From positions 1,090,321 to 1,154,320 of the forward strand of contig NZ_LT745763.1 of assembly GCF_900166595.1 (NCBI RefSeq): a stretch of 64,000 nucleotides of DNA. The letters are read 5' to 3'. Position 1 is the first letter of the stretch, and each line of letters opens with the position of its first letter. A program made the position numbers and the translations under genes. Origin of the DNA: Virgibacillus dokdonensis. GTDB taxonomy: Bacteria; Bacillota; Bacilli; Bacillales; Amphibacillaceae. This document shows, one piece after another, positions 17,582-26,808 of the stretch. The notes under the pieces are model-generated. The model was not told the origin of the DNA, searched no databases, and was given only the letters and a program-made list of their open reading frames with translations.

Positions 17582-18730
17582 GTGAAACCATTAGAGGGGA
17601 TAAAAGTGTTAGATTTTACAAGGGTTTTAGCTGGTCCATTTGCTACAAAAATACTAGCAGATTTTGGTGCTGAAGTTATAAAAATAGAAAGAACAGGGCA
17701 TGGAGACGATACACGTTCTTTTGGACCATTTCAAAATGGGTTAAGTGGCTATTTTGTTTATTTAAATACTGGAAAAAAGAGCGTTGAACTAAACTTAAAA
17801 GACCCTGACTCTATTTGTTTATTAAAGGAAATGGTGAAAGATGTAGATGTCGTAATTGAAAATTTTAGACCTGGAATTATGCGCAAATTTAATTTAGATT
17901 ACGCATCTCTAAAAGCTATGAAACCAAATATTATTTATGCTTCTATTTCCGGTTTTGGACAAGAAGGCGTCTGGAGTAATAAGCCTGCCTATGATCTTAT
18001 TGCACAAGCCGCGGGAGGCATAATGAGTATTAATGGTTATCCTGATTCACCACCAACACGTGTTGGTGCTTCCTTAGGAGATACTAGTGCTGGTTTAAAT
18101 GCAGCGATTGGGATCACTACTGCTTTATTTCATAGAGAGCGAACGGGGGAAGGGCAGCATATTGATGTGGCGATGGTAGACTCGATATATGCATTATTGG
18201 AGAGTAATGTGATGCGGTATACAGTAGATGAAAATGTTCCACAACGAATTGGAAATCGGCACCCGATAAGTGCACCGTTCGATATATATCAATCAAAAGA
18301 AGGATATTTAGCTATTGCTATTGCTAATGAATCATTGTTTGAAAGATTTACTACATTAATTCATCGGGAAGATATGCTAGAGGATGAACGTTTTCGTACA
18401 GATAACAACAGACAGAAATACCAAGAGTTATTAAAAGCCGAAATAGAAAATTGGTTACGTCCATACACTGCAACAGAGGCAGCAGCTTTACTTGAACAAG
18501 GGGGGGTACCTTGTTCTGTTATACACGACATAAAAGATATTTCTGAAAGTGCCTATATAAAAGAGAGAAATATGCTTGTAGATGTGAATCAATTAGAACA
18601 TGGTTTGTTTAAAATACCTGGAAATCCTATTAAGTTATCAAGCTTAAAACAAACGAATATTCAGCCAGCCCCAGAGCTTGGAGAGCATACAGAAGCTATA
18701 CTTGAAAAATATAAGGAGATGATGAAATGA
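17582..18730 (+). CDS. class III CoA-transferase (CaiB/BaiF family)
   Basis: This enzyme moves CoA between a thioester and a free carboxylic acid. At 382 aa it has the usual family length. MKPLEGIKVLDFTRVLAGPFA is the standard N-terminus, ADFGAEVIKIE follows, and the catalytic aspartate should be Asp167 in LGDTSAG (equivalent to Asp169 of formyl-CoA transferase). It starts with GTG after AGAAGGGTGA and its stop overlaps the acyl-CoA dehydrogenase start by 4 nt, so the pair is translationally coupled. No enzyme of this type belongs to the standard hut pathway; the position suggests activation of an imidazole acid such as imidazolepropionate. The substrate is inferred from context only. Confidence 0.9.
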   Translation: MKPLEGIKVLDFTRVLAGPFATKILADFGAEVIKIERTGHGDDTRSFGPFQNGLSGYFVYLNTGKKSVELNLKDPDSICLLKEMVKDVDVVIENFRPGIMRKFNLDYASLKAMKPNIIYASISGFGQEGVWSNKPAYDLIAQAAGGIMSINGYPDSPPTRVGASLGDTSAGLNAAIGITTALFHRERTGEGQHIDVAMVDSIYALLESNVMRYTVDENVPQRIGNRHPISAPFDIYQSKEGYLAIAIANESLFERFTTLIHREDMLEDERFRTDNNRQKYQELLKAEIENWLRPYTATEAAALLEQGGVPCSVIHDIKDISESAYIKERNMLVDVNQLEHGLFKIPGNPIKLSSLKQTNIQPAPELGEHTEAILEKYKEMMK

Positions 18731-19863
18731 ATTTTGGGTATACGGAGGAACAAATCAGTATTCGAAGCATGGTTCGTGATTATGCGAAAAATGTATTGAC
18801 GCCCCGAGCAAAAGAATGGGATGAGAAAAATGCATTCCCTTTGGAGCACGTAAAGTCTATGGGGGAACTTGGATTGTTAGGGATAGCATACCCAGAAGAA
18901 TTTGGCGGTGTAGGTGCTGACTCTATAACGGAAGCAATAGCAGTTGAAGAAATAACATACGGCTGTGCTGCAACTGGTTCTATATTAACAGCCCATTACT
19001 TAGGAATTGATGGTTTATTCTTAGCAGGGAGTGTTGAACAAAAAAGAGAGTACTTAATCCCTGGTTGTAAAGGTGAAAAGCTCTTTGCATTTGGGTTAAC
19101 AGAACCGATTGGGGGAACAGATGTAGGTTCCATGAAAACGACAGCCGTAAAAGATGGCGATGATTATGTTTTAAACGGTATGAAACATTTTATTACTAAT
19201 GGTAAATATGCTGATATTATTATTGTTTATGCGAAAACGGATACATCAAAAGGAAATAAAGGCATTAGTGCTTTTATAGTAGAAAACGGAACAGAAGGCC
19301 TCTCGTTTGGAGTAGGGGATGACAAAATGGGGATTAGGGGAGCTACCACAGATGAAGTGATTTTTGAAAACTGTCGTATACCAAAAGAAAACCTTCTAGG
19401 AGAAGAGGGAGATGGTTTTAAGCTTGCTATGCAAGTTGTGGATAGGGGAAGGATTGGCATTGCGGCGATGGCTGTAGGTTTATCACAAGCTGCTTTAGAT
19501 GCAGCAGTTCAATATGCTAAAGAAAGGCCAGCATTTGGCAACCCCATTGCGGAATATCAAGGTTTGCAGTGGATGATGGCTGAAATGAAAGCTGATTTAG
19601 AAGTATCTCGTATGTACACGTATTACGCAGCTTCATTAAAGGATGGTGGGGGAAGAATTTCTCAGGAAGCAGCTATTGCAAAATTAATAACGTCTGAAGC
19701 GAGTCAAAGAATTGTGCATAAAGCAGTTCAAATTCATGGCGGTTATGGATACATGAAGGAGTTTCCAGTAGAAAGATATTATCGCGATCAACGAATATTA
19801 GAGATATTTGAAGGCACGTCTCAAATACAAAAAATTGTTATCGCTAGTCACTTATTAAAATAA
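18727..19863 (+). CDS. acyl-CoA dehydrogenase
   Basis: This flavoenzyme introduces a 2,3-double bond in an acyl-CoA and passes electrons to ETF. It is 378 aa, the size of short-chain members. GLTEPIGGTDVGSMKTTA is the FAD/substrate loop, and the catalytic base is Glu362 in EIFEGTSQIQ. HKAVQIHGGYGYMKEFPVERYYRD is the second signature. Coupled to the CoA-transferase by a 4-nt overlap and followed 32 nt later by hutU, it is probably specific for the product of that transferase. Oxidation of imidazolepropionyl-CoA to urocanyl-CoA would link it directly to HutU. Other short acyl substrates cannot be excluded. Confidence 0.92.
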   Translation: MNFGYTEEQISIRSMVRDYAKNVLTPRAKEWDEKNAFPLEHVKSMGELGLLGIAYPEEFGGVGADSITEAIAVEEITYGCAATGSILTAHYLGIDGLFLAGSVEQKREYLIPGCKGEKLFAFGLTEPIGGTDVGSMKTTAVKDGDDYVLNGMKHFITNGKYADIIIVYAKTDTSKGNKGISAFIVENGTEGLSFGVGDDKMGIRGATTDEVIFENCRIPKENLLGEEGDGFKLAMQVVDRGRIGIAAMAVGLSQAALDAAVQYAKERPAFGNPIAEYQGLQWMMAEMKADLEVSRMYTYYAASLKDGGGRISQEAAIAKLITSEASQRIVHKAVQIHGGYGYMKEFPVERYYRDQRILEIFEGTSQIQKIVIASHLLK

Positions 19864-19895
19864 TTACTTCATAAAGAATATAAAGGGGAGATTTA

Positions 19896-21566
19896 ATGAT
19901 GAATACAAATCAAGTCATTAAGGCACCTACGGGGTCAGAATTAACATGTAAAGGTTGGCAGCAAGAAGCAGCAATGAGGATGTTAATGAATAATTTAGAC
20001 CCACAAGTAGCAGAAAATCCAGATGAATTAGTTGTCTATGGTGGGATAGGCAAAGCAGCAAGGAATTGGGAATCTTTCCATAAAATAATTGCTACGTTGA
20101 AAAAGCTGGAAAACGATGAGACACTAATTGTACAATCAGGGAAGCCTGTAGCTGTATTTAAAACACATGACCATGCACCTCGTGTATTAATCGCCAACTC
20201 AAATATCGTGCCCAGTTGGGCAAATTGGAATCACTTTTATAAATTGGAAAGTGAAGGCCTTATGATGTATGGGCAAATGACAGCTGGTAGCTGGATATAT
20301 ATTGGAGCACAAGGCATTTTACAAGGAACTTATTTGAGCTTTGTAGAAGCTGGCAAAAAAGCGTTTGGATCAACAGATCTATCCGGAAGACTTATTTTAA
20401 CAGGTGGCATGGGAGGTATGAGTGGTGCGCAACCATTAGCAGGGAAAATGGCTGGAGCGGTTACGCTTGTAGTCGAAGTAGAAAGAAAACGAATTGAACG
20501 CAAAATAAATGAGGGCTATTGTGATTACTTGGTTACCGACATAGACGAGGCTTTACAGCTAGTGAATAAATATCGCCAAAAAAGGGAAGCCGTTTCCATT
20601 GGTCTTGTTGGTAATTGTGCTGATGTATTTCCAGCTATTTATGAAAAGGGAATCGTCCCAGACATTGTAACAGATCAAACGAGCGCGCATGACCCAATAA
20701 ATGGATATATACCAAATGGAATGTGTTTCGAACAAGCTTTGGTATTAAGAAAGAAGGATCCTAAAGCTTATGAAGAAAAGGCAAAAGCTACTATGGGTGT
20801 TCATGTTCAGGCAATGTTGGATTTTCAAGCATCTGGTTCTGAAGTGTTTGATTATGGCAATAATATTCGAGCTTATGCGAAAGAAACGGGAGTGGAAAAT
20901 GCTTTTGATTTTCCTGGCTTTGTTCCTGCTTATATCCGTCCGCTATTTTGTGAAGGGAAAGGGCCATTTCGTTGGGCAGCCCTTTCAGGTGATCCAGAGG
21001 ATATTTACCGTACGGACCGTCTAGTTAAAGAAATGTTTGCTGAAGATGAGTCTCTTGTAAAGTGGATAAATATGGCGCAAAAAATGATACAATGGCAAGG
21101 GCTTCCTTCTCGCATCTGCTGGCTCGGATATGGAGATCGTCATCGTTTTGCATTAGAAGTTAACAAGTTGGTTGCTACAGGGGAAATGAAAGCTCCTATT
21201 GTATTCGGTCGTGATCATCTTGATTCAGGGTCGGTAGCTTCTCCAAATCGAGAGACAGAAGGGATGAAAGATGGAAGTGATGCCGTATCTGATTGGCCAA
21301 TATTGAATGCACTCCTTAATACTGCTGGTGGTGCTAGTTGGGTTAGCGTACATCATGGTGGTGGAGTGGGTATGGGATATTCACAGCATGCGGGTCAAGT
21401 TATCGTAGCAGATGGCACGAAAGAAGCAGCTGAAAAAATAAAGCGGGTTTTAATCACCGATCCTGGCATGGGAGTAGCAAGGCATGTGGACGCTGGATAT
21501 GATATTGCTATTGAAACAGCAAAAGAGAAAGGAATTTACATTCCGATGATGGATTCCGAAGTATAG
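19896..21566 (+). CDS. hutU: urocanate hydratase
   Basis: This NAD-containing enzyme hydrates urocanate to 4-imidazolone-5-propanoate, step two of histidine degradation. The length of 556 aa is normal. The NAD-binding glycine-rich loop [18 protein letters not shown], the following [11 protein letters not shown], and the C-terminal [18 protein letters not shown] are diagnostic. AAAGGGGAG precedes tandem ATG codons at 19896 and 19899. It is separated from hutG by 206 nt that contain an intergenic repeat, so hutG may need read-through or a promoter of its own. Confidence 0.97.
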   Translation: MMNTNQVIKAPTGSELTCKGWQQEAAMRMLMNNLDPQVAENPDELVVYGGIGKAARNWESFHKIIATLKKLENDETLIVQSGKPVAVFKTHDHAPRVLIANSNIVPSWANWNHFYKLESEGLMMYGQMTAGSWIYIGAQGILQGTYLSFVEAGKKAFGSTDLSGRLILTGGMGGMSGAQPLAGKMAGAVTLVVEVERKRIERKINEGYCDYLVTDIDEALQLVNKYRQKREAVSIGLVGNCADVFPAIYEKGIVPDIVTDQTSAHDPINGYIPNGMCFEQALVLRKKDPKAYEEKAKATMGVHVQAMLDFQASGSEVFDYGNNIRAYAKETGVENAFDFPGFVPAYIRPLFCEGKGPFRWAALSGDPEDIYRTDRLVKEMFAEDESLVKWINMAQKMIQWQGLPSRICWLGYGDRHRFALEVNKLVATGEMKAPIVFGRDHLDSGSVASPNRETEGMKDGSDAVSDWPILNALLNTAGGASWVSVHHGGGVGMGYSQHAGQVIVADGTKEAAEKIKRVLITDPGMGVARHVDAGYDIAIETAKEKGIYIPMMDSEV

Positions 21567-21589
21567 TCGAAGAACATGAACTGTTGAGG

Positions 21590-21682
21590 CTTTCCTTTTT
21601 ATACAAATTATAAGGTTTATCGTATAAAAAAACGACAGCGTTTTTCCGCCATAAGACTTGGCGACAACCCAAATTTTTCTAA
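21590..21682 (+). repeat. dispersed intergenic repeat, copy 5
   Basis: This is a near consensus copy: AAGGTTTATCGTATAAAAAA, ACGACAGCGTTTTTCCGCCA, TAAGACTTGGCGACAACCCA, then a T-rich end. It lies between hutU and hutG inside the operon. Confidence 0.75.
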
Positions 21683-21771
21683 TCATGATAAGTGTTCTTC
21701 CATAGAAAAATAAAGGCTTTTCGTATAGAACAATAGCTTTTGCCATAAAGATTGTGAAAGGTGGTAGGAAC

Positions 21772-22734
21772 ATGTACTCGATGACAGAAAAACAATGGTG
21801 GTCTGGGAGGGTAGATCATGCAACAGATCCAGCTTACTTTCGGTTTCACCAAGCTATTCAATTGAAAGACATTGCATCACGTAAACGAGATAATGATTTA
21901 AAGGGATCCATAGCTTTGATTGGATTTTCTTCTGATGAGGGTGTTCGCAGGAACAAAGGTCGAGTCGGTGCGGCAAAAGCGCCATATGAAATTAGATCTG
22001 TACTGGCAAATTTAGCTTACCATTTAGAAAAATTGTCTATATTTGACGTAGGGAATGTAAGTTGTATACATCAACAATTAGAAGAATCACAAGAAGAATT
22101 AGGGAAATACATGCATTATTTACTACAAGCACAATCCACACCAATCATACTTGGAGGAGGACATGAAACATTATATGGACATTATCTTGGTGCACGTCAA
22201 TATGTCAATCAAACAACAAAATTGGGGATAATCAATATTGATGCGCATTTTGATTTACGAAATGATTTTCTGCCAACTTCAGGTACGATGTTTAAACAGA
22301 TATTGGAGCAAGATAAGTTTGCGGGGTATTTATGTTTAGGTATTCAAAAATGGGGAAACACGCAAGCTCTTTTTCAAGAAGCAGCTCAGTATCAAAGTAA
22401 TTATATTTTAGCTGAGGACGTAGCCAATGATAGCCAAACTATAAAATTGATAGACGATTTTACGAAACAGCATGATTATATTATCTTTACTTTATGTATG
22501 GACGCGGTGGAAGCAACTGCAGCTCCAGGTGTGAGCGCTCCATCTCCGCTTGGGTTAGAGCCTAAAATAGTTAGAGACTTGATACGGTATATAGTAGCCA
22601 AACCGAATTTGCTTAGTATGGATATTTCCGAGGTAAACCCTGTTGTTGATGAAAATAATAAAACAGTAAAATTAGCTGCTTATTTCATTGCAGATGCTAT
22701 GCAATCCATGCAAAATAGAAAAAATATGCTATGA
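21772..22734 (+). CDS. hutG: formimidoylglutamase
   Basis: This Mn-dependent ureohydrolase splits N-formimidoyl-L-glutamate to glutamate and formamide, the last step of the Bacillus-type pathway. It has 320 aa and belongs to the arginase family: GGGHETLYGHY, NIDAHFDLR and CMDAVEATAAPGVSAP carry the metal ligands. The ATG at 21772 follows AAAGGTGG at normal distance; the open frame begins six codons earlier at a GTG. It is followed 13 nt later by hutI. Confidence 0.93.
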   Translation: MYSMTEKQWWSGRVDHATDPAYFRFHQAIQLKDIASRKRDNDLKGSIALIGFSSDEGVRRNKGRVGAAKAPYEIRSVLANLAYHLEKLSIFDVGNVSCIHQQLEESQEELGKYMHYLLQAQSTPIILGGGHETLYGHYLGARQYVNQTTKLGIINIDAHFDLRNDFLPTSGTMFKQILEQDKFAGYLCLGIQKWGNTQALFQEAAQYQSNYILAEDVANDSQTIKLIDDFTKQHDYIIFTLCMDAVEATAAPGVSAPSPLGLEPKIVRDLIRYIVAKPNLLSMDISEVNPVVDENNKTVKLAAYFIADAMQSMQNRKNML

Positions 22735-22747
22735 AGGGGCGTTAAAC

Positions 22748-24028
22748 ATGTCAAACTCTATATTTGTGAAAAATGCAGCGCAGGTAATTACGATGCAAGG
22801 TCATACAGATAAACCAGCTAAAAAAGAAGCGATGCAGCAATTAAGCATTGTTGAGAATGGGAGTGTGTTAGCTCAAGACGGAGAAATTATAGCAGTAGGT
22901 ACGGAAGCAGAAATAAAAAACAATTATCCAGACGTAGTTAGAAATGCGAAAGAAATTCATGCAACAGGAAAAATTGTCACACCTGGACTTATTGATCCAC
23001 ATACACATCTTGTGCATGCTGGAACGAGAGAAAATGAGTATGCGATGCGTTTAAAAGGAAAGACGTATATGGATATTATGCATGCAGGTGGCGGAATTCA
23101 TGCAACGACAGAAGCGACGCAAAAAGCAGGTTTTGAACAACTTTATCAAACGTCAAAAAAAAGGTTAGATACGTTTCTATTACATGGTGTGACAACAGTT
23201 GAAGCGAAAAGTGGCTATGGTCTTACAACAGAGCACGAATTAAAGCAATTGGAAGTAGCGCAGCAGTTAAATAAGGACCATGTCATTGATATTGTATCTA
23301 CATTTATGGGGGCGCATGCAATTCCAATTGCGGAAAAAGACCAGCCAGAAAAATTTGTCGATAAAGTGATTGATGAAATGCTCCCAGAAGTAGCCAAGCG
23401 AAATTTAGCAGTTTTTAACGATGTATTTTGTGAGCGAGGTGTATTCACGCCTGAACAATCCAAACGAATTTTAGAAGCAGGAAAGCAATATGGTCTCATC
23501 CCCAAAATTCATGCTGATGAAATAGAGCCATATGGTGGAGCGGAGTTAGCAGCGGAAGTAGGTGCTATTTCTGCTGATCATTTGTTAAAAGCTTCTGAAA
23601 TAGGAATGACTAAAATGGCAGAAAACGATGTCGTTGGCGTCCTTCTTCCTGGCACTGCTTTTTTCCTAATGGCGGCATTTGCAGACGCTCGGAAGATGAT
23701 TGATAATGGAGTTGCTGTTGCATTATCAACGGATGCTAATCCAGGGTCTTCTCCAACATTATCATTGCAATTCATTATGAATTTAGGTTGTTTAAAGATG
23801 GGGATGACACCAGAAGAAGTGCTTATGGCAACAACAATAAATGCTGCTCACGCTATTAACTGTGCAAAAGAGGTTGGTAGTTTAGAAGTTGGTAAAAAAG
23901 CAGATATAACGATTTTTGATGTACCTAACTACTTAACATTATCCTATCAGTATGGGATGAATCATGTAGATACAGTGATTAAAAATGGGGAAATTGTTGT
24001 GGAAGAGAGACATTTAGCGTATTACTAA
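22748..24028 (+). CDS. hutI: imidazolonepropionase
   Basis: This metal-dependent amidohydrolase opens imidazolonepropionate to N-formimidoylglutamate. The chosen start gives 426 aa, preceded by AAGGGGCG and 13 nt after hutG; the long frame upstream lies inside hutG. The metal site DPHTHLVHAG, the substrate-binding ENEYAMRLKGKTYMDIMHAGGG, and the later IHADEIEPYGG and STDANPGSSP are all present. The order hutU-hutG-hutI differs from the hutP-H-U-I-G order of B. subtilis. Confidence 0.95.
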   Translation: MSNSIFVKNAAQVITMQGHTDKPAKKEAMQQLSIVENGSVLAQDGEIIAVGTEAEIKNNYPDVVRNAKEIHATGKIVTPGLIDPHTHLVHAGTRENEYAMRLKGKTYMDIMHAGGGIHATTEATQKAGFEQLYQTSKKRLDTFLLHGVTTVEAKSGYGLTTEHELKQLEVAQQLNKDHVIDIVSTFMGAHAIPIAEKDQPEKFVDKVIDEMLPEVAKRNLAVFNDVFCERGVFTPEQSKRILEAGKQYGLIPKIHADEIEPYGGAELAAEVGAISADHLLKASEIGMTKMAENDVVGVLLPGTAFFLMAAFADARKMIDNGVAVALSTDANPGSSPTLSLQFIMNLGCLKMGMTPEEVLMATTINAAHAINCAKEVGSLEVGKKADITIFDVPNYLTLSYQYGMNHVDTVIKNGEIVVEERHLAYY

Positions 24029-24102
24029 GTAAATGGAAATGATGAGAATGTACGATTTTGTTAATAGTATAAAAAATTATATTACGTTTCGTTTTCACAA
24101 TC

Positions 24103-24132
24103 TTGACGAAATTATTGGAGAACGCATATACT
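24103..24132 (+). promoter_or_regulatory. sigma-A promoter for hutP-hutH
   Basis: TTGACG and TATACT are separated by 18 nt, about 49 nt before the hutP start. It suggests hutP-hutH form a transcription unit separate from hutUGI. Confidence 0.5.
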
Positions 24133-24180
24133 GAAGATAGCTATTAGTTATTAGAAAAGATGTCAGCTTAGGGGTATGTA

Positions 24181-24624
24181 TTGATCATGAATAACCATTT
24201 GCGTATTGGCAAGATTGCGACTTTACATGTCATGCTGGATGAGGAAGAACGTACTTACTTCTCATCTGCTTTTGAAACCGTGCAGATTTGTGAGGGGAAA
24301 GTAGGGTCAATGGAATTACAGAAGGTTATTTCCTCTGTAGAAACCGCTGTTAAACGGAGTGGAATGATTGAAGAAAAGCTGTACCGTGAAACGCATGCAT
24401 TATATCATGCTATATTGGAAGCGCTTGAAGGTGTGACGCGAGGGCAGTGGGCGCTTGGAGAGATGATGCGAACGGTTGGTTTGCGCTTTGCTGTCGTACG
24501 CGGAAAGCCGTACGAGCTTGAACAAGAAGGCGAGTGGATAGCGGTAGCCTTTTATGGGACAATTGGAGCGCCCATAAGAGGGCTGGAACACGAAGCAATT
24601 GGCTTAGGAATTAATCATATATAA
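24181..24624 (+). CDS. hutP: hut operon anti-terminator HutP
   Basis: HutP is the RNA-binding protein that, with L-histidine and Mg2+, binds UAG-rich RNA and opens the terminator ahead of the histidase gene. The product is 147 aa, close to B. subtilis HutP. Conserved segments include RIGKIATLHVMLDEEER, the histidine/metal region HALYHAILEALEGVTRGQW and IAVAFYGTIGAPIRGLEHEAIGLGINHI at the end. A TTG at 24181 is the best start: AGGGG lies 6 nt upstream, whereas the ATG two codons later is 12 nt away. Its probable target is immediately downstream, at 24635-24697. Confidence 0.93.
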   Translation: MIMNNHLRIGKIATLHVMLDEEERTYFSSAFETVQICEGKVGSMELQKVISSVETAVKRSGMIEEKLYRETHALYHAILEALEGVTRGQWALGEMMRTVGLRFAVVRGKPYELEQEGEWIAVAFYGTIGAPIRGLEHEAIGLGINHI

Positions 24625-24634
24625 TCATTACCTA

Positions 24635-24697
24635 TAGTCGTTAGCTAAGTAGGAGGTGATGATGGCTAGCTTTATCTGCCATTATTACCTCTTTTTT
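24635..24697 (+). promoter_or_regulatory. HutP-controlled terminator between hutP and hutH
   Basis: Three UAG triplets (24635, 24642, 24650) with 4- and 5-nt spacing precede the left arm. GAGGTGATGATGGC (24653-24666) pairs with GCCATTATTACCTC (24678-24691) using GU wobbles, followed by TTTTTT. In B. subtilis HutP binds UAG triplets spaced by 4 nt in this same position, so histidine would allow read-through into hutH. The family knowledge is strong; the binding site here is inferred. Confidence 0.72.
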
Positions 24698-24699
24698 GT

Positions 24700-24790
24700 T
24701 GTACTATAAGAAATCTTAAGAGCTAGAGGGTTATAAACTTCGGCTTTCTTCATAAAAAAGGGAAAAAAGCCAAGTTTCTCTTATGCTATC
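24700..24790 (+). repeat. dispersed intergenic repeat, copy 6
   Basis: TACTATAAGAAA, GGGTTATAAACTTCGGC and AAAGCCAAGTTTCTCTTATG match parts of the family. It directly follows the HutP terminator, between it and the hutH ribosome site. Confidence 0.55.
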
Positions 24791-24868
24791 AACAAGTTTT
24801 GGGATGAGGGAAAACCCCACTACTTGAAGATACACTTTAACAAAGACATTTCAAAAGGGGGAGTACGT

Positions 24869-26350
24869 ATGGTGGAATTAACAGGTCATTCATTAACGGT
24901 CGATGAAGTGAGGCGTGTTTGCGTTAATATGGAAGATATATCTATATGCAAAGAAAGCATGGAAAAAGTTAAAGCAAGTCGTAATAGCGTCGATCAAATA
25001 GTAGCAAATCAGGAAACAGTTTACGGTATAAATACAGGATTTGGGAAACTTAGTGATGTTATCATTAATAATGATAACGTAAGCGATTTACAATTGAACC
25101 TAATTCGTTCGCACGCTTGTGGAGTCGGCGAGCCTTTTTCTGAAACAATTTCTCGGGCTATGCTATTACTACGACTAAATGCTCTAGTGAAAGGTTTTTC
25201 TGGTGTTAGGCCAACATTGGTACACTTACTAGCTGATCTGATTAACAAACAAGTTCATCCAGTTATTCCGCAACAAGGATCATTAGGGGCTTCTGGTGAT
25301 TTAGCTCCACTTGCGCATGTAGCTTTAGTGTTGATAGGAGAAGGCAACGTTTTTGGTAAGAACGGCGAAATAAGATCTACAGAAACTGTTTTCTCAGAAA
25401 AAGAAATAGTCCCAATCACGTTACAGTCTAAGGAAGGGCTTGCGTTAATTAATGGAACGCAAGCAATGGTGGCAGTAGGTATCATGAATTATATTGAAAC
25501 GGAAAAACTAGCGTTTGATAGTGAATGGATTGCAGCAATGACGATGGAAGGACTTGAAGGTATTATCGATGCATTTCATCCAGCCGTTCATGAAGTGCGG
25601 GGTTACCCTCAACAGATAGCTGTAGCAGAGCGAATGAGGGAGTGGTTTAAAGGAAGCAAGTTAATCACACGTCAAGGTGAAAAACGAGTACAGGATGCGT
25701 ATTCATTACGGTGCATTCCACAAGTTCATGGAGCTTCATGGCAGGCATTGGATTATGTGAAAGAGAAGTTAGAGATAGAAATAAATGCAGCCACAGATAA
25801 TCCGTTAATTTTAAATGATGGAAAGTTGATCGTTTCAGGCGGGAATTTTCACGGGCAGCCAATTGCTTTAGCAATGGATTTTTTGAAAATTGCAGTTGCT
25901 GAGTTAGCAAATATTTCTGAGCGTAGGGTGGAAAGGTTAGTTAACCCGCAGTTAAATGATTTGCCAGCTTTCCTTAGCCCGTCACCAGGACTCGAATCAG
26001 GAGCTATGATTATGCAATATGTTGCTGCCTCCTTAGTATCAGAAAACAAGACGCTGGCGCATCCAGCTAGTGTGGACTCTATTCCGTCTTCTGCTAATCA
26101 GGAAGATCATGTAAGTATGGGGACCATCGGAGCTAGACATGCAAAAATAATTATTGATAATACGCGAAAAGTTATTACTATAGAATGTATTTGTGCTCTT
26201 GAAGCTGTAGAATATAGGGGAGTTGATAAGATGGCTCCAAAGATAAGAGGAAAATGGGAGGAACATAGGGGAATTGTTCCAAGGATTACTAAAGATCGTG
26301 TATTTTCTGAAGATATAGAAAGGTTATCCGATACACTACGAAGCTATTAA
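24869..26350 (+). CDS. hutH: histidine ammonia-lyase (histidase)
   Basis: This enzyme removes ammonia from L-histidine to give urocanate. The ATG at 24869 has AAAGGGGGAG upstream and yields [10 protein letters not shown], which lines up with the family N-terminus; the frame 15 codons longer has no site. The product is 493 aa. The MIO cofactor forms from Ala141-Ser142-Gly143 in [25 protein letters not shown] and [17 protein letters not shown] are typical of histidases. The C-terminus ends at TLRSY, about 15 residues shorter than B. subtilis HutH. Expression should depend on HutP read-through of the terminator upstream. Confidence 0.96.
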   Translation: MVELTGHSLTVDEVRRVCVNMEDISICKESMEKVKASRNSVDQIVANQETVYGINTGFGKLSDVIINNDNVSDLQLNLIRSHACGVGEPFSETISRAMLLLRLNALVKGFSGVRPTLVHLLADLINKQVHPVIPQQGSLGASGDLAPLAHVALVLIGEGNVFGKNGEIRSTETVFSEKEIVPITLQSKEGLALINGTQAMVAVGIMNYIETEKLAFDSEWIAAMTMEGLEGIIDAFHPAVHEVRGYPQQIAVAERMREWFKGSKLITRQGEKRVQDAYSLRCIPQVHGASWQALDYVKEKLEIEINAATDNPLILNDGKLIVSGGNFHGQPIALAMDFLKIAVAELANISERRVERLVNPQLNDLPAFLSPSPGLESGAMIMQYVAASLVSENKTLAHPASVDSIPSSANQEDHVSMGTIGARHAKIIIDNTRKVITIECICALEAVEYRGVDKMAPKIRGKWEEHRGIVPRITKDRVFSEDIERLSDTLRSY

Positions 26351-26397
26351 ATAATTATAAATGCTACATTTGTTGCTACGTAGATATGTTTTTAATA

Positions 26398-26490
26398 CTG
26401 TAGGAAGCATAAAATTTTTAGCGTTTATAGTTTAAGAAAAACTATAGCATTCGCCATATGAATTGCCAATAAGCCAAGTTTTTTTAAGGT
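26398..26490 (+). repeat. dispersed intergenic repeat, copy 7
   Basis: GTTTATAGTTTAAGAAAAAC and GCCAATAAGCCAAGTTTTTT are family blocks; the middle CTATAGCATTCGCCATATGA corresponds to the usual GCGTTTTTCGCCATAAGA. Confidence 0.65.
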
Positions 26491-26544
26491 AGTACTGTAG
26501 AATAACTGGAGTCCGCATGTATTTCGCTGAAGTTTCTCTATGAA

Positions 26545-26622
26545 AACTAAAAAAATTTAAGGTTAATCGTATAAGAAATACTGGCTACCTCCATAAGCTT
26601 TAGCGATATACCAATTTTAAAA
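26545..26622 (+). repeat. dispersed intergenic repeat, copy 8
   Basis: TTTAAGGTTAATCGTATAAG and CCATAAGCTTTAGCGATATA match. It lies 55 bases after copy 7 in the same orientation, so two copies sit side by side. Confidence 0.6.
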
Positions 26623-26668
26623 ATGGAATGTTTCCTCAAGGCAAGAGGTTCCTATTTCATAAAAAGCC

Positions 26669-26697
26669 TTGACAATGAATGGAAAAATTATTAGAAT
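26669..26697 (+). promoter_or_regulatory. sigma-A promoter for the nitronate monooxygenase gene
   Basis: TTGACA and TAGAAT are 17 nt apart, about 110 nt before the ATG. Confidence 0.6.
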
Positions 26698-26808
26698 TAT
26701 CAGTAATTATACGTTGGGTTTAGTGATCGTAGTAATTTTGCTAGATGTGCAACTGAAAGCGATTACTCTAGGTGGAGGATCTAAATATAGACAAAGGGGT
26801 AGTTAAAA

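Larger units (their letters stand above)
26351..26808. other. intergenic region with two repeats and a promoter
   Basis: These 458 bases contain repeat copies at 26398 and 26545 and a sigma-A promoter at 26669. I saw no gene. Confidence 0.5.
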
